A DNA stretch of 41,146 bases from Purshia tridentata. Its lineage: Eukaryota; Streptophyta; Magnoliopsida; Rosales; Rosaceae. This document shows, in pieces, positions 19,304-31,060 of this stretch (position 1 is the first letter of the stretch; each line of letters opens with the position of its first letter). The position numbers and the translations under genes were made by a program. A model generated the notes under the pieces. The model did no database searches. It was not told the DNA's origin and saw only the letters and a program-made list of their open reading frames with translations. Location of the stretch: positions 1-41,146 of the forward strand of contig QANT01007971.1 of the NCBI GenBank assembly GCA_003254885.1, written 5' to 3'.

Positions 19304-22225
19304 TGTAACACCCAGCACTTTCCAAAGTGGTTTTGAAAAGCTTTTCAAAGATTTTCGGGATTTTATTTGGAAAGTAAAACGTTTTGGAGGTTTTCAAATT
19401 TTAAAGTTTGACTTTTAAAAAGGGGTAAAAAGTTGACTTTTTGTTCGGGACGACTTTTCACGTTGACCTTGGGTTCATTGGAAAGGTCTCGTCCTCACGA
19501 GTTCGTAGACACGTAGCACGCGTCAAACGGAGCTACGGTTTGAAAGTTACGGACATGTGAAGAGAGGGGCAAGTTTGTAATTTTAAAAAGTTGGATTTTT
19601 AAAAGGGGCACAGAACCCCAGAAAATCAGACTTTTCTCTCTCCTCTCTCCTGATGGTTCTCTCTCCCTCTCGCGCGTCACTCAGCCAGCCGCGCCTTTCG
19701 CCGGCGCGTGGGGGCGCGTCCGGCGGCGGGCCGGCCTGGTCTTGGACTTCCCGTGCTCGCCGGCTCTCCCTCTTCCTTCCCATGGTGGTGGCTCCCCGTG
19801 GAATAGCCCAGAACGCGAAATCCGAGAGTGTGCAGTCGGCGTCACCGTCGGCGATCTCTGTGTTTCCGGCGCTGACGAGGTTCAACGACCGCCCAGATCT
19901 TCTCCCCTCGTCGAGCCCAGCCTGTTGGTGGGTTCGATTGCACCTTTGGACCGCCGTGGACGGCGGATCGGCGTTGGAGGTGCCGCTGGCTTTTCCGGCA
20001 AGTTTTGTCAGTTTTCGGCCACTTTTGGCCGTCGACCCAGTTGACCGCCGTTGACCGTTCGTTGACCGTCGCGGGACCCGCTGCGTGTGACGGTTCCAGC
20101 GACCGTTCCTTCGTTTTTGGCCTTGGGCCAACCACCCGAGCTTGTGGGTGAGTTTGGGTACGCTCAGCTTGGGACATTGTATTCCCGATGCCGTTATGCT
20201 GCCGGATTTTAGAATCCGAGTAAAGGAGCCACGAAGGACACGAAAGGCAATTCGGTCTTTTGCTTGACCACTGTGAGTGAACCCAGGACCCTTTAATCCT
20301 CAGTTTAGTTAATTACTTGGTTACTTGTATGCTTGGTTGTTTTGGTTGCTGTATGCTAGCTAAGGGAGGTTACGGAATTAGGATTGAAATACCGATAATT
20401 TAAGAATTATTTGAGGTTACAGACTTAAGAAATGTTTGGAGCTTCAGAGAGGGCTAAGTAAGGATCAGTGGTTGTGATTGGGATTTAATGAATCTAGGTG
20501 GAGACCTTGATTAGGATTGGGATTCCCGGGGTTTTAAGATTTATGTTTGTTAAGGTGATTTGGTGGGAATTTCGGTTTTGGGAAACTGATTTTAAGAACT
20601 CAGTTTATTCTCGGTAAAAAAAAAATAAATGTTTGATTTTACTCATCAGTTTTTTTTTGGAAAGGTTGGTTCTGTAAGAAGGGATTTAATTTTAAATTCG
20701 AGTTTTGATTTATTTTCTCGTCATATCAAAAAGGATTTGGAACGTGGATTTTGGTGTTTTGAACTAAAGACATTTGTTTTCGGATTGGTACTATTTTCAA
20801 AGCACCCAGTTGCTATTCGTACAGCTTCTCAGGTTATACAGGTCTTTGGGACCCATCACGGCACACACATAGGCTTTGGGCCGTGTGTCGGGATGCCTCG
20901 CCCTTTGGGGGCAGTCTGCGTGCACGTACGACATTCTGGCTTCTTGTACGACGGCGAAGCGACGGTACAAGGGCCACCGAATCCACTCGCATGACAGCGT
21001 TACGACGGTGCGAGTGGAAGGATAAGCATGTACGACATCCTGGCTTCTTGTATGACGGTGTAGCGACGGTACAAGGGCCACTAAATCCACTTGCATGACG
21101 GCGTTGCGACGGTGCAAGTGGAAGGATAAGTTACTTGGGTGCTTAGATGGAAAACGCTCCTTTGAAAATTATGTTCTTTATAATTATCTTCCCTCTATGT
21201 GAATTATAGATTTCAGTTCTGAATTAATATTTTGGGAAATTGATTAGTTTTATTGATTTATTGGAGTTTTCAGTTATTGTTTTATAAATTGGGACTTTGA
21301 TCAGTTTATTATTTTCTAAAAGAGTTTTGCAAATGGATTTTAAAAGCAGATTTCTACAAAGAGTTTTTAGTGGATTTTTATGAAATGTTTAAAGCTAGAG
21401 GAATCTCAAAGGGGTGAAGTGAAGTGTTGGGAAACTTTGAAAAAAGGGGTTTTGGTTTTAAAGGTTTAGGCGAGAATGGGTTACCGGAGTTTGAGTAATA
21501 AAGGTAAATTGATATTTGAGAGTAAGTAAAAGGTTTCGGAGTATTAGTGGTTTTAATTGAGGAATTTAATTGAGAATAGTGGGAAGTATTAATTGAGGTT
21601 TAAATTGGTTCAGAATGAATATCGAGGATTCTAAGAGTATTGGAGAATCTAGTGGAATTCTAAGTCAGGACCTTGGGAGGTAATTCGAGGTGATCTTTCA
21701 GTTAGAGGTTAAATGGAGGATATTTGAGGAATTAAGGATCACAGTGGATTTGATCGGTTTAGTGGATTGGTGATCAGGTTTAGGATTATGATTTATGAGT
21801 TGTGAACTGATTTTGATTTGAGGATTAAGATGAATTGTGACTGATTATTCTATTTCAGTTAATTTGAGGTTTCCAATTAGTTTTCACTCACACGAGCTCT
21901 AGTGAGCTTACCGGGTTTGTGTGTAAACCCGGTGCACCTGTGGTTGGGTGCAGGGTTTGGTTTTGCAGGTTGAGCAAGCTGAGGAGGCAGTGAAGAGAAG
22001 ACAAGGCAATGGGACCAGCAGTATTTCAGAAAAACTTATTTTACGGTTTTATTTTCGTGTAAAGGGTTTTACAGCTTGATTTTATAAACGTGCTTTTGAA
22101 ATTACAGTTGTTTTCAGTAAACTATTTATTATTCATGGCTCACAGTTTCAGAGAAAAAGGGCCCACAGGAAACGGTTGTCAGTTTTCAGCAGTTTAGGCA
22201 CGTGCCCGAGGGTCGGGGCGTGTCA
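19304..22225 (+). mobile_element. Family 1 LTR, copy E (2922 bp, intron 1 absent)
   Basis: It starts TGTAACACCCAGCAC and ends GGTCGGGGCGTGTCA. The flanks differ (AGGGG left, AACCC right), so no target duplication is visible. The left neighbour is the hAT-like element and the right is the interior of a family 2 LTR. CCCAG joins TTGACC at 20040/20041, the precise loss of intron-like segment 1. At segment 2 only ten bases remain (20148-20157) before GTACGC. The central array is the 104-bp type. Confidence 0.88.
20926..21130 (+). repeat. 104-bp x 2 constant-loop hairpin array (copy E)
   Basis: Two 104-bp units (from 20926 and 21030) each encode two hairpins. Arms are CTTGTAC/GTACAAG (20943-20971), CCACTCGCA/TGCGAGTGG (20983-21017), CTTGTAT/GTACAAG (21047-21075) and CCACTTGCA/TGCAAGTGG (21087-21121). 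All four loops share a GACGGCGNNRCGACG-like core. The array occupies the place of the 27-bp array in B, C and G. Confidence 0.9.
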
Positions 22226-24672
22226 AACCCTTACTTAGAAACCTGTAAAATACACTTCTAAACCAGCTCCCCTACCACAAACAAGGGTCTCCGACCCAAA
22301 ACCATAACAAAAGGGAAACTAAGGTAATAATTGGGCTAATAAAAGTGGCATTTACACCTTTATAGTCCAACACCTTAAATAGTGTAACTAAATAAGAACA
22401 TCAGAGGAGAATTTACAAGTTTCCAAAATCTATGGGATCCTCGACGTATCTCCTGCTCGACCGCACCACCGCAGTTACCTGGGAGAAATTTTAAAAGAAA
22501 ACAACGCAAAGGAAAAGTAAGACAACCCAGTGAGTGGACAAAAATAAAATAACTTTTACCATTAACTGAAAAAAAATTTTAAACAAGAACCTCACAAAAC
22601 TTTCCATAAAAACCCCCAGTTTTTTTGAAATGGATTTAAAATTTTATTTAACAAATCATTTACCATAACTAGTAAAAATACTTTGCGATTTCTCATTTTA
22701 AAAGAACGAAAATTTCATCATGCAAAAGCCCAAGGTTTTCCCCGCATAAGCAAAATCTTAAGATTTAAATCAAATATTTCACTCGCTCCCAACTTCCCCG
22801 TATAGCCTGCCGTACATGCGCAGGGCCCATAGCCTGCCATACGAATGCAGGGCGATATCCTGCCGTACATGTGCAGAGCCGGAGTCTGTCATACACATGC
22901 AGGGCCAACAACCTGCCGTACGTGCACGCAGGGCTGCCCCCAAAGGGCGAAGCATCTCGGCACACGGCCCAAAGCCTATGTGTGTGCCGTGATGGGTCCC
23001 AAAGACCTATATAATCCAAATGTCCAGAACGGGTACTAAATGGGTGCTTATTAAAATCCAAAACCATCCATCCGCAATCATTCACATTGAAATTAAATAA
23101 TTCATTTGAAACTTTCTTAAAACTATGGAGAAATCGATAATTGTTCCAGAAACTTTACTTGAAAGTCGTTTTCCTAGAACCTCAAACATAAATAAAAATT
23201 TATAAGAAATATTAATCCGTCTAACACATTTAATAATGATCGAGATCCCGAAATCAACATTGATAAATGAAATTCACATCCAAACAACTCACAAGATAAA
23301 TAAAATTCAACTGTAAAATAAAATAAACTTTAAATAAAACAACGTCCACTCACAGTCAAGGAATCTAGTCTCGTCGCTCGGCTGGGTCGCCCTCAATCTC
23401 GGGTGTAGTCCCTATAAGAAAAGATAAATACGTCATTAGTTCCCTCATTTAAAGTGTCCGTCTACGTCTATGATTTGGGGTTTCGCTAACCTCGGTCTTT
23501 TCTATACAACCCAAGTCAATAACCCGCTTAATAAGGTCTAAAATCGACGATGATTTCTAAATTTCGCGATTAAAGGGTCGGACTAATCTCAACCCCAAAC
23601 AAAGTGGTACTTTCAACCCCAATTTCACAATTCCCGCCTTTCCTTTCGGACCCATCAACCCAAACTCCGGATTAGATTTCTAAACGATGGAAATTGGCTA
23701 AAACATCACTAAATTATGCCAAATCCCCAATTTTTCGAGCAACTACCCGAAGTAGCCAAACCTCATCCACCAATTCCCAATTTCTTCCATTTTTCTTTAA
23801 AGCCCAAGGTTCTAAACCAAAATTAATATGTCCTAAGGTTGGAAATTAGTAAATCCAACCACAATTTCGCACCCCAAGCCACAAATTTCAGATTTTCTGA
23901 TTTGGGGTTTAAATCCCAAACTTTCTCATGTCTAGTTCGATCCCAATTAGCAGCCCAAACTAAGATAATTAAATGCTAGAAGGAGGGAGGAAACCCACCT
24001 AAATGGGCAAAAGAGGCGCTGGAAAACTGACCGGAAAAGCTGGAATAGCAGCGGCTGGTGGCGTTCTCTCCGTGCAGCGGCGCGCGCAGGCTGGTGGTTG
24101 GCGTCGTGGGTCGCAGCAGGCTGGCGTCGGCGGGAGGAAGTCTTTATTGGCGGCTGGTGTTGGTCGGGAATGGCTGGATGGGGGAGGGAAGGGGTGACGC
24201 GCGCACAGGGAAGGTGAGAAAGCTGGCCTGCGGGCTGGGAGGGGGGAGAAAGGGAGAAAAAGAAGGGGGAGAGGGTTCCAGAAAAATCTGGAATTTTTAA
24301 TACTAAGTCACTTTATTTACAATTTTGCCACTCACTTCACACGTCCATAACTTACAAACCATAACTCCGTTTGGCGCATACTTCGTGTCTACAAACTCGT
24401 GGAGCTGAGCTCTACTTAACCATGTCCAAGTCTACTCCAAGGGCCCTATAATTCAAAAAGTCAACCTTTGGGTCCTTTGCCACGTACAAAATTTTCAAAC
24501 CGTCCCTCCAAACGGGACATGCCGCACGTCTATAAACTCGTGAGCCCGAGGCCTTCCTAATGAACCCAAGGTCAAACATCGAATCTCATTCGAACCCAAA
24601 GTCAACTCTAGGCCCCAAGGACTAAATTAAAAATTAAAAAAAATCTTACCTTACGGAGTATGGGTCGTTACA
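22226..24672 (-). mobile_element. Family 2 LTR, copy 2 (3' end cut by copy E)
   Basis: On the minus strand it starts TGTAACGACCCATACTCC at 24672 and runs to 22226, where copy E interrupts it about 110 bp before its expected end. Collinear motifs with copy 1 include the hairpin block (22806-23012), CACTGTGAGTGG... opposite 23345, a TTCTTATAG acceptor-like site opposite 23413, and the AACTCCGTTTGG segment near 24365. The GC-rich part at 24000-24260 corresponds to the region around 13270-13510. It holds only low-complexity open frames. Confidence 0.75.
22806..23012 (-). repeat. Hairpin block and five-monomer array (family 2, copy 2)
   Basis: On the minus strand the leader has CGGCACAC pairing perfectly with GTGTGCCG (family 1 copies have one G:T at this stem). 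Five GCCCTGC(N)9GGCAGG-type monomers follow. Confidence 0.88.
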
Positions 24673-25401
24673 ATGACCATGACATATTGTTCCAGTTTGG
24701 AAAAGAATCAACAAAATAGCTAATAACCTCAAAATAGATCCAATCAATTTCGGTTTGATAAATGGGTTTGCTTTTAGCTTTTGGATCTATAAAGCAATCC
24801 ATTTATCCAACCATCGACTATGACAAATGGGTTTATTGTTGGAACTGGATCTGGAACAACAAAGATGAAAAGGCAGTGTGACGATCTTGGGGCAGAGAGA
24901 GAGAGAGAGAGAGAGAGGCAAATGACAAATATTTTGCCTTTGAAAAGAATATTTATATTAAGTGCATTATGAACATTTCACACAAAAAAGAGCTACTAAA
25001 GTAAGTTTTGGATTAAGGGGTCAAAAAAGTTTGAGTGTGATTAAAAGGGATATTAGATAAAGTAATTAAGGGGTCAAAAATGTTTGAGTGTGATTAAAAA
25101 GGATATTAGATAAAGTTACTCATGAATTTTTTGGTTAAACTTCGACCAATAAATTTTTCTCAACAAATTGTTATATTGTTAGATTTTAAATCATACTATT
25201 TCTTAATTAGGTTAATTTTTGAATATATACATTCCTAATTCTTAATTTGATAAGATAATATGTCAAATATCTTATAAGAGATAATATAGTTAATGTCTAT
25301 ACCCCTTTAATTGTTGTTCAATAAGAGTATATATGAGGGTTGTACCATGGGCATACTCATCACACTCATCAAATGATCACATGTACCCATCGACCAACAC
25401 T
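24673..25401. other. AT-rich non-coding stretch with simple repeats
   Basis: There is no gene. It includes a (GA)n run at 24894-24917 and a direct 53-bp duplication (25012-25064 and 25065-25117) with AAGTTTGAGTGTGATTAAAA in the first unit. Confidence 0.7.
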
Positions 25402-26002
25402 CACTAAAAGAAAATTTGAATTGGGCGACGGACCCAAATCCATCCCCCCAAATAACTTCGGGCGACGAAAACATAAATTTGTCCCCACATGCCACAAAAG
25501 TTAGGGCGATGGAGCATTTTGTTGCCCCAAGCTCACCTTAAGTGACGAAAACACATTTTTTTGTCACCCAAGCACCCTACAGTGACAAAAACATTTCGTT
25601 GCCCTACCTTAAGAGACAAACTCATCTTAATGCCTACCTTTGAGCGACAAATCCAAAGAAGTGAAAACATTTTTTACATCGCCTATAGCACCTTTAGGCA
25701 ACAAATTATTCATTGCCTTAGACAACTTTGGGTGACGAAATATAAGGAGTTGCCGCCCTCAATCCCAATCCCATAATTTTTTTTTTCGTTTATATATATG
25801 TATAAGCATATAATGCGATTATGATTCCAACAATCCGAACCGTTCAAAATTTAGTTTCCTCGAAAAATTAGCTAAATCAAAGATGCAGAAGTTAACTAAC
25901 ATGGTTGGAAGTATAAACGATGTTGGTTTTTCTAATAATAATCGAACATCTAGATAAATTCCAATTCCCTAATTTCTTGCAAGGAAAATCTCTGAGTATG
26001 TT
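25402..26002. mobile_element. CACTA-type element end with subterminal repeats
   Basis: It begins CACTAAAAGAAAATTTGAA at 25402, followed by GGGCGACGG and many GGCGACGAAA, TTTGTCACC and TTTCGTTGCCC repeats in both orientations to about 25760. A CACTA terminus followed by such subterminal repeats is diagnostic of En/Spm-type elements. The opposite terminus and transposase are not seen, and the family 1 LTR F begins at 26003. Sequence 25760-26002 is AT-rich and assigned by adjacency. Confidence 0.6.
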
Positions 26003-28826
26003 TGTAACACCCCGCACTTTCCAAAGTGGTTTTGAAAAGCTTTTTAAAAGTTTTCGGGATTTTATCTGGAAAGTAAAGCGTTTTGGAGGTTTTTAGAATT
26101 TTAAAGTTTGACTTTTAACAGAGGGCAAAAGTTGACTTTTTGTTCGGGAGGTCTTTTCGCGTTGACTTTGGGTTCGTTGGAAAGGTCTCGTTCTCACGAG
26201 TTTGTAGACACGTAGCACGCGTCGAACGGAGCTACGGTTTGAAAGTTACGGACGTGTGAAGAGAGGGGCAAGTTGGTAATTTTGGAAAAGTTGGTTTTTA
26301 AAAATGGCACAGAACCCCAGAAATCACAGCATTTTCTCTCTCCTCCCTTCCGAAAATTCTCTGCCTTTCGCGATTCTCTCTCCCAGCCGCGCCTTTCGCC
26401 GGCGCGTGGGGGCGCGTCCAGCGGCGGGCTGGGCTGGTCTTTGGCTTCCCGTGCTCGCCGGCTCCTCCTCTTCCTTCCCATGGTGGCGGTTCGCCGTGAA
26501 ACAGCTCGGAAAGAGAAAACCCAACTCGTGGACAGTCGGCGTCGGCGGCGATCTCTGTGTTTCCGGCGCCGACGAGGCTCAACGACCACCCAGACCTCTT
26601 CNCCTGCCCAGATCTTCTCCCCTGGTCGAGCCCAGCTCGTTGGTGGGGTCGATCGCACCGTTGGACCGCCGTGGGCGGCGGATTGGACGTGGGTGTGCCG
26701 CCGGTTTTTCGGCCTGATTTCACCCTTTTCCGGCCACTTTTGGCCGTCGGCCCAGTTGACCGCCGTTGACCGTTCGTTGACCGTCGCGGGACCCGCTGCG
26801 TGTGACGGTTCCAGCGACCGTTTCCTTGGTTTTTGGCCTCGGGCCAACCACCCGAGCTCGTGGGTACGCTCGGCTTGGGAATTGGTACCCCGATGCCGTT
26901 ATGCTGCCGGATTTTAGAATCCGAGTAAAGGAGCCACGAAGGACACGAAGGGCAATTCGGTCTTTTGCGTGGTCACTGTGAGTGAACCCAGGACCCTTTA
27001 ATCCTCAGTTTAGTTAATTACTTGGTTACTTGTATGCTTGTTTGTTTTGGTTGCTGTATGCTAGCTAAGGGAGGTTACGGAATTAGGATTGAAATACCGA
27101 TAATTTAAGAATTATTTGAGGTTATAGAATTAAGAAATGTTTGGAGCTTCAGAGAGGGCTAAGTAAGGATCAGTGGTGGTGTTTGAGGATTAATGAATTC
27201 AGGTGGAGATTTTGATTAGGATTGGGATTCCCGAGGGTTTTTAAAGTTATTGCTTTTTAAGGTGATTAGTATGGATTTGGTTTTGGAAACTGATTTGAGA
27301 ATTCAGTTTATTCTCGGATAAAATTAAAGATTTGATTTTACTTATCCGTTTTTGATGACGTTGGTTCTTTAAGAAATGATTTAATATTAAGTTCGAGTTT
27401 TGGTTTCGATGGATTTTCTGTTATATCCAAAAAGGTTTTGAAAATGGTTTTCGGTGAGTTGAAATGGAAATATCATTTTCGGATTGGTACTGTTTTCAAA
27501 GCACCCAGTTGCTATTCGTACAGCTTCTCAGGTTATACAGGTCTTTGGGACCCATCACGGCACACACATAGGCTTTGGGCCGTGTGTCGGGATGCCTCGC
27601 CCTTTGGGGGCAGTCGACGTGCACGTACGACATTCTGGCCCGTTGTACGACGGCGAAACGACGGTATAACGGCCACCGAATCCACTCGCATGACGGCGTT
27701 ACGACGGTGCGAGTGGAAGGATAAGCACGTACGACATCCTGGCTTCTTGTATGACGGCGTTACGACGGTACAAGGGCCACTAAATCCACTTGCATGACGG
27801 CGTTGCGACGGTGCAAGTGGAAGGATAAGTTACTTGGGTGCTTATATGGAAAACGCTCCTTTGAAAATTATGTTCTTTATAATTATCTTCCCTCTATGTG
27901 AATTATAGATTTCAGTTCTAAATTGCTATTTTGGGAACTTGACTAGTTTTATTGATTTGTCAGAGTTTTCCGTTCTTGTTTTATAATTATAATTTGAGAC
28001 TTGATCAGCTTTATTGTTTTCTAAACGAGGTTGCAAAATGGATTTCAAATGCGGGTTTCTACGAAGAGTTTTCAATGAAGTTTATAAAATGCTTTTAAAG
28101 ATGGGGAATCTCAAAAGGGTAACAGCGAGGTTTAGAAACCTTGGTTTTAAAGGTCTAGGCGAGAATTGATTACCGGAGTTTGAGTAATAAAGGTCATTGA
28201 GATTTAAGGGTAAGTACAGGACTTCGGAGTATCAGTTATTTTTAATTGAGGATTTAGTAGGTTCTAAAGGTTATTGAGAACAGTGGAAGGATTAATTGAG
28301 GTCTAAGTTGGTTCAGAATGGATATCGAGGATTCTAAGAGTATTGGAGAATCTAGTAGAATTCTAAGTCAGGACCTTGGGATGTAATTCGAGGGTGATCA
28401 TGATTTATGATTTGAGGTTTGACTGTGAATTTGATGATTTTACTGAGTATTTTAATTGAGTTTATCTTGAGATTTTCAGTAGATTTCACTCACACGAGCT
28501 ATAGTGAGCTTACCGGGTTTGTGTGTAAACCCGGTGCACCTGTGGTTGGGTGCAGGGTTTGGTTTTGCAGGTGGGCAAGCTGAGGAGGCAGTGGAGAGAA
28601 GACGAGGCAGTGGGACCAGCAGCAGTTTCAGAAAAACTTATTTTACGGTTTTATTTTCGTATAAAGGGTGTTACAGCTTGATTTTATAAATGTGTTTTGA
28701 AATTTACAGTTGTTTTCAGTAAACTATTTATTATTCATGGCTCACAATTTCAGGAAAAAGGGCCCACAGGGAACATTTATCAGTTTTCAGCAGTTTAGGC
28801 ACGTGCCCGAGGGTCGGGGCGTGTCA
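26003..28826 (+). mobile_element. Family 1 LTR, copy F (2824 bp, both introns absent)
   Basis: It starts TGTAACACCCCGCAC and ends GGTCGGGGCGTGTCA. Flanks are ATGTT and TCCTC, so there is no target duplication. Intron-like segment 1 is missing precisely (CCCAG/TTGACC at 26755/26756), and so is segment 2 (GTGG/GTACGC at 26863/26864). The middle (27170-27530) is nearly identical to B and G, whereas the 5' part and array are E-like, so the copy is mosaic. It may be the 5' LTR of the decayed element to 30095, but no primer-binding site follows. An ambiguous base is at 26602. Confidence 0.88.
27625..27832 (+). repeat. 104-bp x 2 constant-loop hairpin array (copy F)
   Basis: The layout is as in copy E, with arms CGTTGTAC/GTATAACG (27641-27671), CCACTCGCA/TGCGAGTGG (27682-27716), CTTGTAT/GTACAAG (27746-27774) and CCACTTGCA/TGCAAGTGG (27786-27820). 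The first stem has changed on both sides relative to copy E. Confidence 0.9.
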
Positions 28827-29937
28827 TCCTCCGTCCCGAGCCTCTCCCTGGACCTAATGAGGCTTTTGCTACTATGATACGTGAAGAACTTCGACGTAAC
28901 ACTATGACGAATCAAGGAGATTCCTAGATGGCTATGGTGGTGAGGAAGGTTGGAAACAATCTTCTATCCTTGTCTTCTCCTATGTCTGTTGGTGGTACTT
29001 GTACTCATTANAGTCAGTTGAAAAGAAAAACAGTTTGGAAAAACTACAGTTTCAGTAAAACCAGTTTAAGAAGAGATTTGAATTTCCAAAGTATTTTCAG
29101 AAAAATGTTTTGATGTGAGCCATGAAAGGGTTTGAGAAAATTTTTAGATGTGTCCCTCGCACTGCCATCGTCTCTCCTGCTCCTCAGCAAGCTTGGAAAA
29201 GTTGGAAGTTAGTTAAGGGAAGTTGACAGTTAGTAAAGTTGTTCAGTGAAAACAGAGTTAGTTTGGTTAAGGATTGGAAAAGGAAGTTTAGTGGCTTGAA
29301 GAGTTTCACCCTAGTGACTTAGCTTACGAGGTAGCAGAGTTACCGAGAAAGTAGCTAGGTGGGACCTAGGCTGTTGACTTACGGACGTTCAGGGTTGTAC
29401 TTTGGTGCTTTTTCTTGAGTTTTAGGTCGCTTTTGACCAGTTTTCTCATTAGTTGTCGTTGGCTATCGACGTTGTTCAGAGTTGCGCAGCGAAAGCGTGG
29501 TGGAAGTTCAGGAAAAGTAGACTCAGTAGTTGTCAAAGGTTATGGCAAGGCAGGCTACTCAAAGGCAGTGACGACCTTGCGGGTCGTACTCGAAGGTTTC
29601 AGAGTTCAGTTGTAAGAAGAACACGACAGCTCGTTGTCGCTAGTTTTCCAGTTCTTACGTGTTTGTGTGCTTGTTTGTGCCAGTGTTCAGTTTTGTTTTC
29701 CAGAAAGGCTTTGAAAAGCAGTTTCAGTTTTGAAAAAGGGCTTTGGTTTTAAAGGAAAAAGGGTTTCGGTTTTAAAAGAAAAGGTTTCCAGTTTGGAAGA
29801 ATTTTCAGTTTGGACTTTGTGCCTTTGCTTGTTGCTTGTGTTTGTTTGTGTGGTTTGCTGGTGACTGTGAGAAGTCACTTCTCTTGTTACTTTCCCTTGG
29901 GAATTTCGAGGACGAAATTCTTTTAAGGGGGGTAGAT
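28827..29937 (+). pseudogene. Decayed gypsy internal region
   Basis: No protease, RT or integrase motif is readable. At the left a frame gives PGPNEAFATMIREELRR before a stop, possibly a gag remnant. At the right the frame GNFEDEILLRGVDCN runs across the polypurine tract into the following LTR. That phrase is a familiar trace at the 3' end of plant gypsy (Tekay/Del-like) elements and shows this is an element's 3' internal end. The ~1.1 kb between has stops in all frames and an ambiguous base at 29011. Most of the gag-pol region has been lost. Confidence 0.55.
29925..29937 (+). promoter_or_regulatory. Polypurine tract
   Basis: AAGGGGGGTAGAT directly precedes the TGTAACACC start at 29938. It is the plus-strand priming site of a gypsy element and identifies TGTAACACC as an LTR start. 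Confidence 0.85.
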
Positions 29938-30095
29938 TGTAACACCCCGCACTTTTCAAAGTGGTTTTGAAAAAGTTTTTAAAGGTTTTCGGAATTTTAT
30001 TTGGAAAGTAAAGTGTTTTGGACGTTTTTTCAAATTTAAAGTTTGACTTTTAAAAAAGGGAAAAAGTTGACTTTTTGTTCTGGAGGTCTTTTCGA
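29938..30095 (+). mobile_element. Family 1 3' LTR stub (158 bp)
   Basis: It starts TGTAACACCCCGCACTTTTC and follows the family up to GGTCTTTTCG. The sequence then departs into 34 bp of unrelated sequence (30096-30129) before copy G starts. It is the truncated 3' LTR of the element whose polypurine tract precedes it. Confidence 0.8.
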
Positions 30096-30873
30096 AACTT
30101 GTTGAATCTCATCTAATCGACTATTGAGGTGTAACACCCCGCACTTTTCAAAAGTAGTTTTGAAACGCTTTTTAAAGATTTTCGGGATTTTAATTTGGAA
30201 AGTAAAACGTTTTGGAGGTTTTGAATTTTAAAGTTTGACTTTTAAACTTGGGGGCAAAAGTTGACTTTTTGTTCGAGAAGGCTTTTCGCGTTGACTTTGG
30301 GTTCGTTGGAAAGGTCTCGTTCTCACGAGTTCGTAGACACGTAGCACGCGTCGAACGGAGCTACGGTTTGAAAGTTACGGACGTGTGAAGAGAAGGACAC
30401 ATTGGTAATTTTGGAAAAGTTGGATTTAAAAAGGTGGCACAGAACCCCAGAAGGATCAGACCCAGTTTTCTCTCTCCTCTCTCCCGAAGATTCCTTCCTT
30501 CTCGCGAGTTCCCTCTCCAGCCGCGCCTTCCGCCGGCGCGTGGGGGCGCGTCCGGCGGCGGCTGAGGTTGATCGACGGCTTCCCATGTTCGTCTCTCTCC
30601 CCTCTTCCCTCCGGTGGTGGCGGCTTGCCGTGAAATAGCCCGGAAAGAGAGAATCTGAGAGTGCACAGTCGGCGTCACCGTCGGCGATCTCTGTGTTTCC
30701 GGCGCCGACAAGGTTCAACGACCGCCCAGATCTTCTCCCCTCGTCGAGCCCAGCCTGTTGGTGGGTTCAATTGCACCTTTGGACCGCCGTGGACGGCGGA
30801 TCGGCGTTGGAGGTGCCGCCGGCTTCCCGGCCTGATTTCTCCCTTTTCCGGCCACTTTTGGCCGTCGACCCAG

Positions 30874-30953
30874 GTTTGAGAATCGATCCCCTCGATCTCC
30901 TCTACGTACCCATGTAGTTTGTTTTAGCTAAACACGATCTTCGTTTTTGACAG
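30874..30953 (+). other. Intron-like segment 1 in LTR copy G (80 nt)
   Basis: It starts GTTTGAGAATCG after CCCAG and ends CGTTTTTGACAG before TTGGCCGCC. Confidence 0.65.
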
Positions 30954-31060
30954 TTGGCCGCCGTTGACCGCTCGTTGACCGCTGTGGGTTTCGCTGCGTG
31001 TGACGGTTCCAGCGACCGTTCCTTGGTTTTTGGCCTCGGGCTAACCACCCGAGCTTGTGG

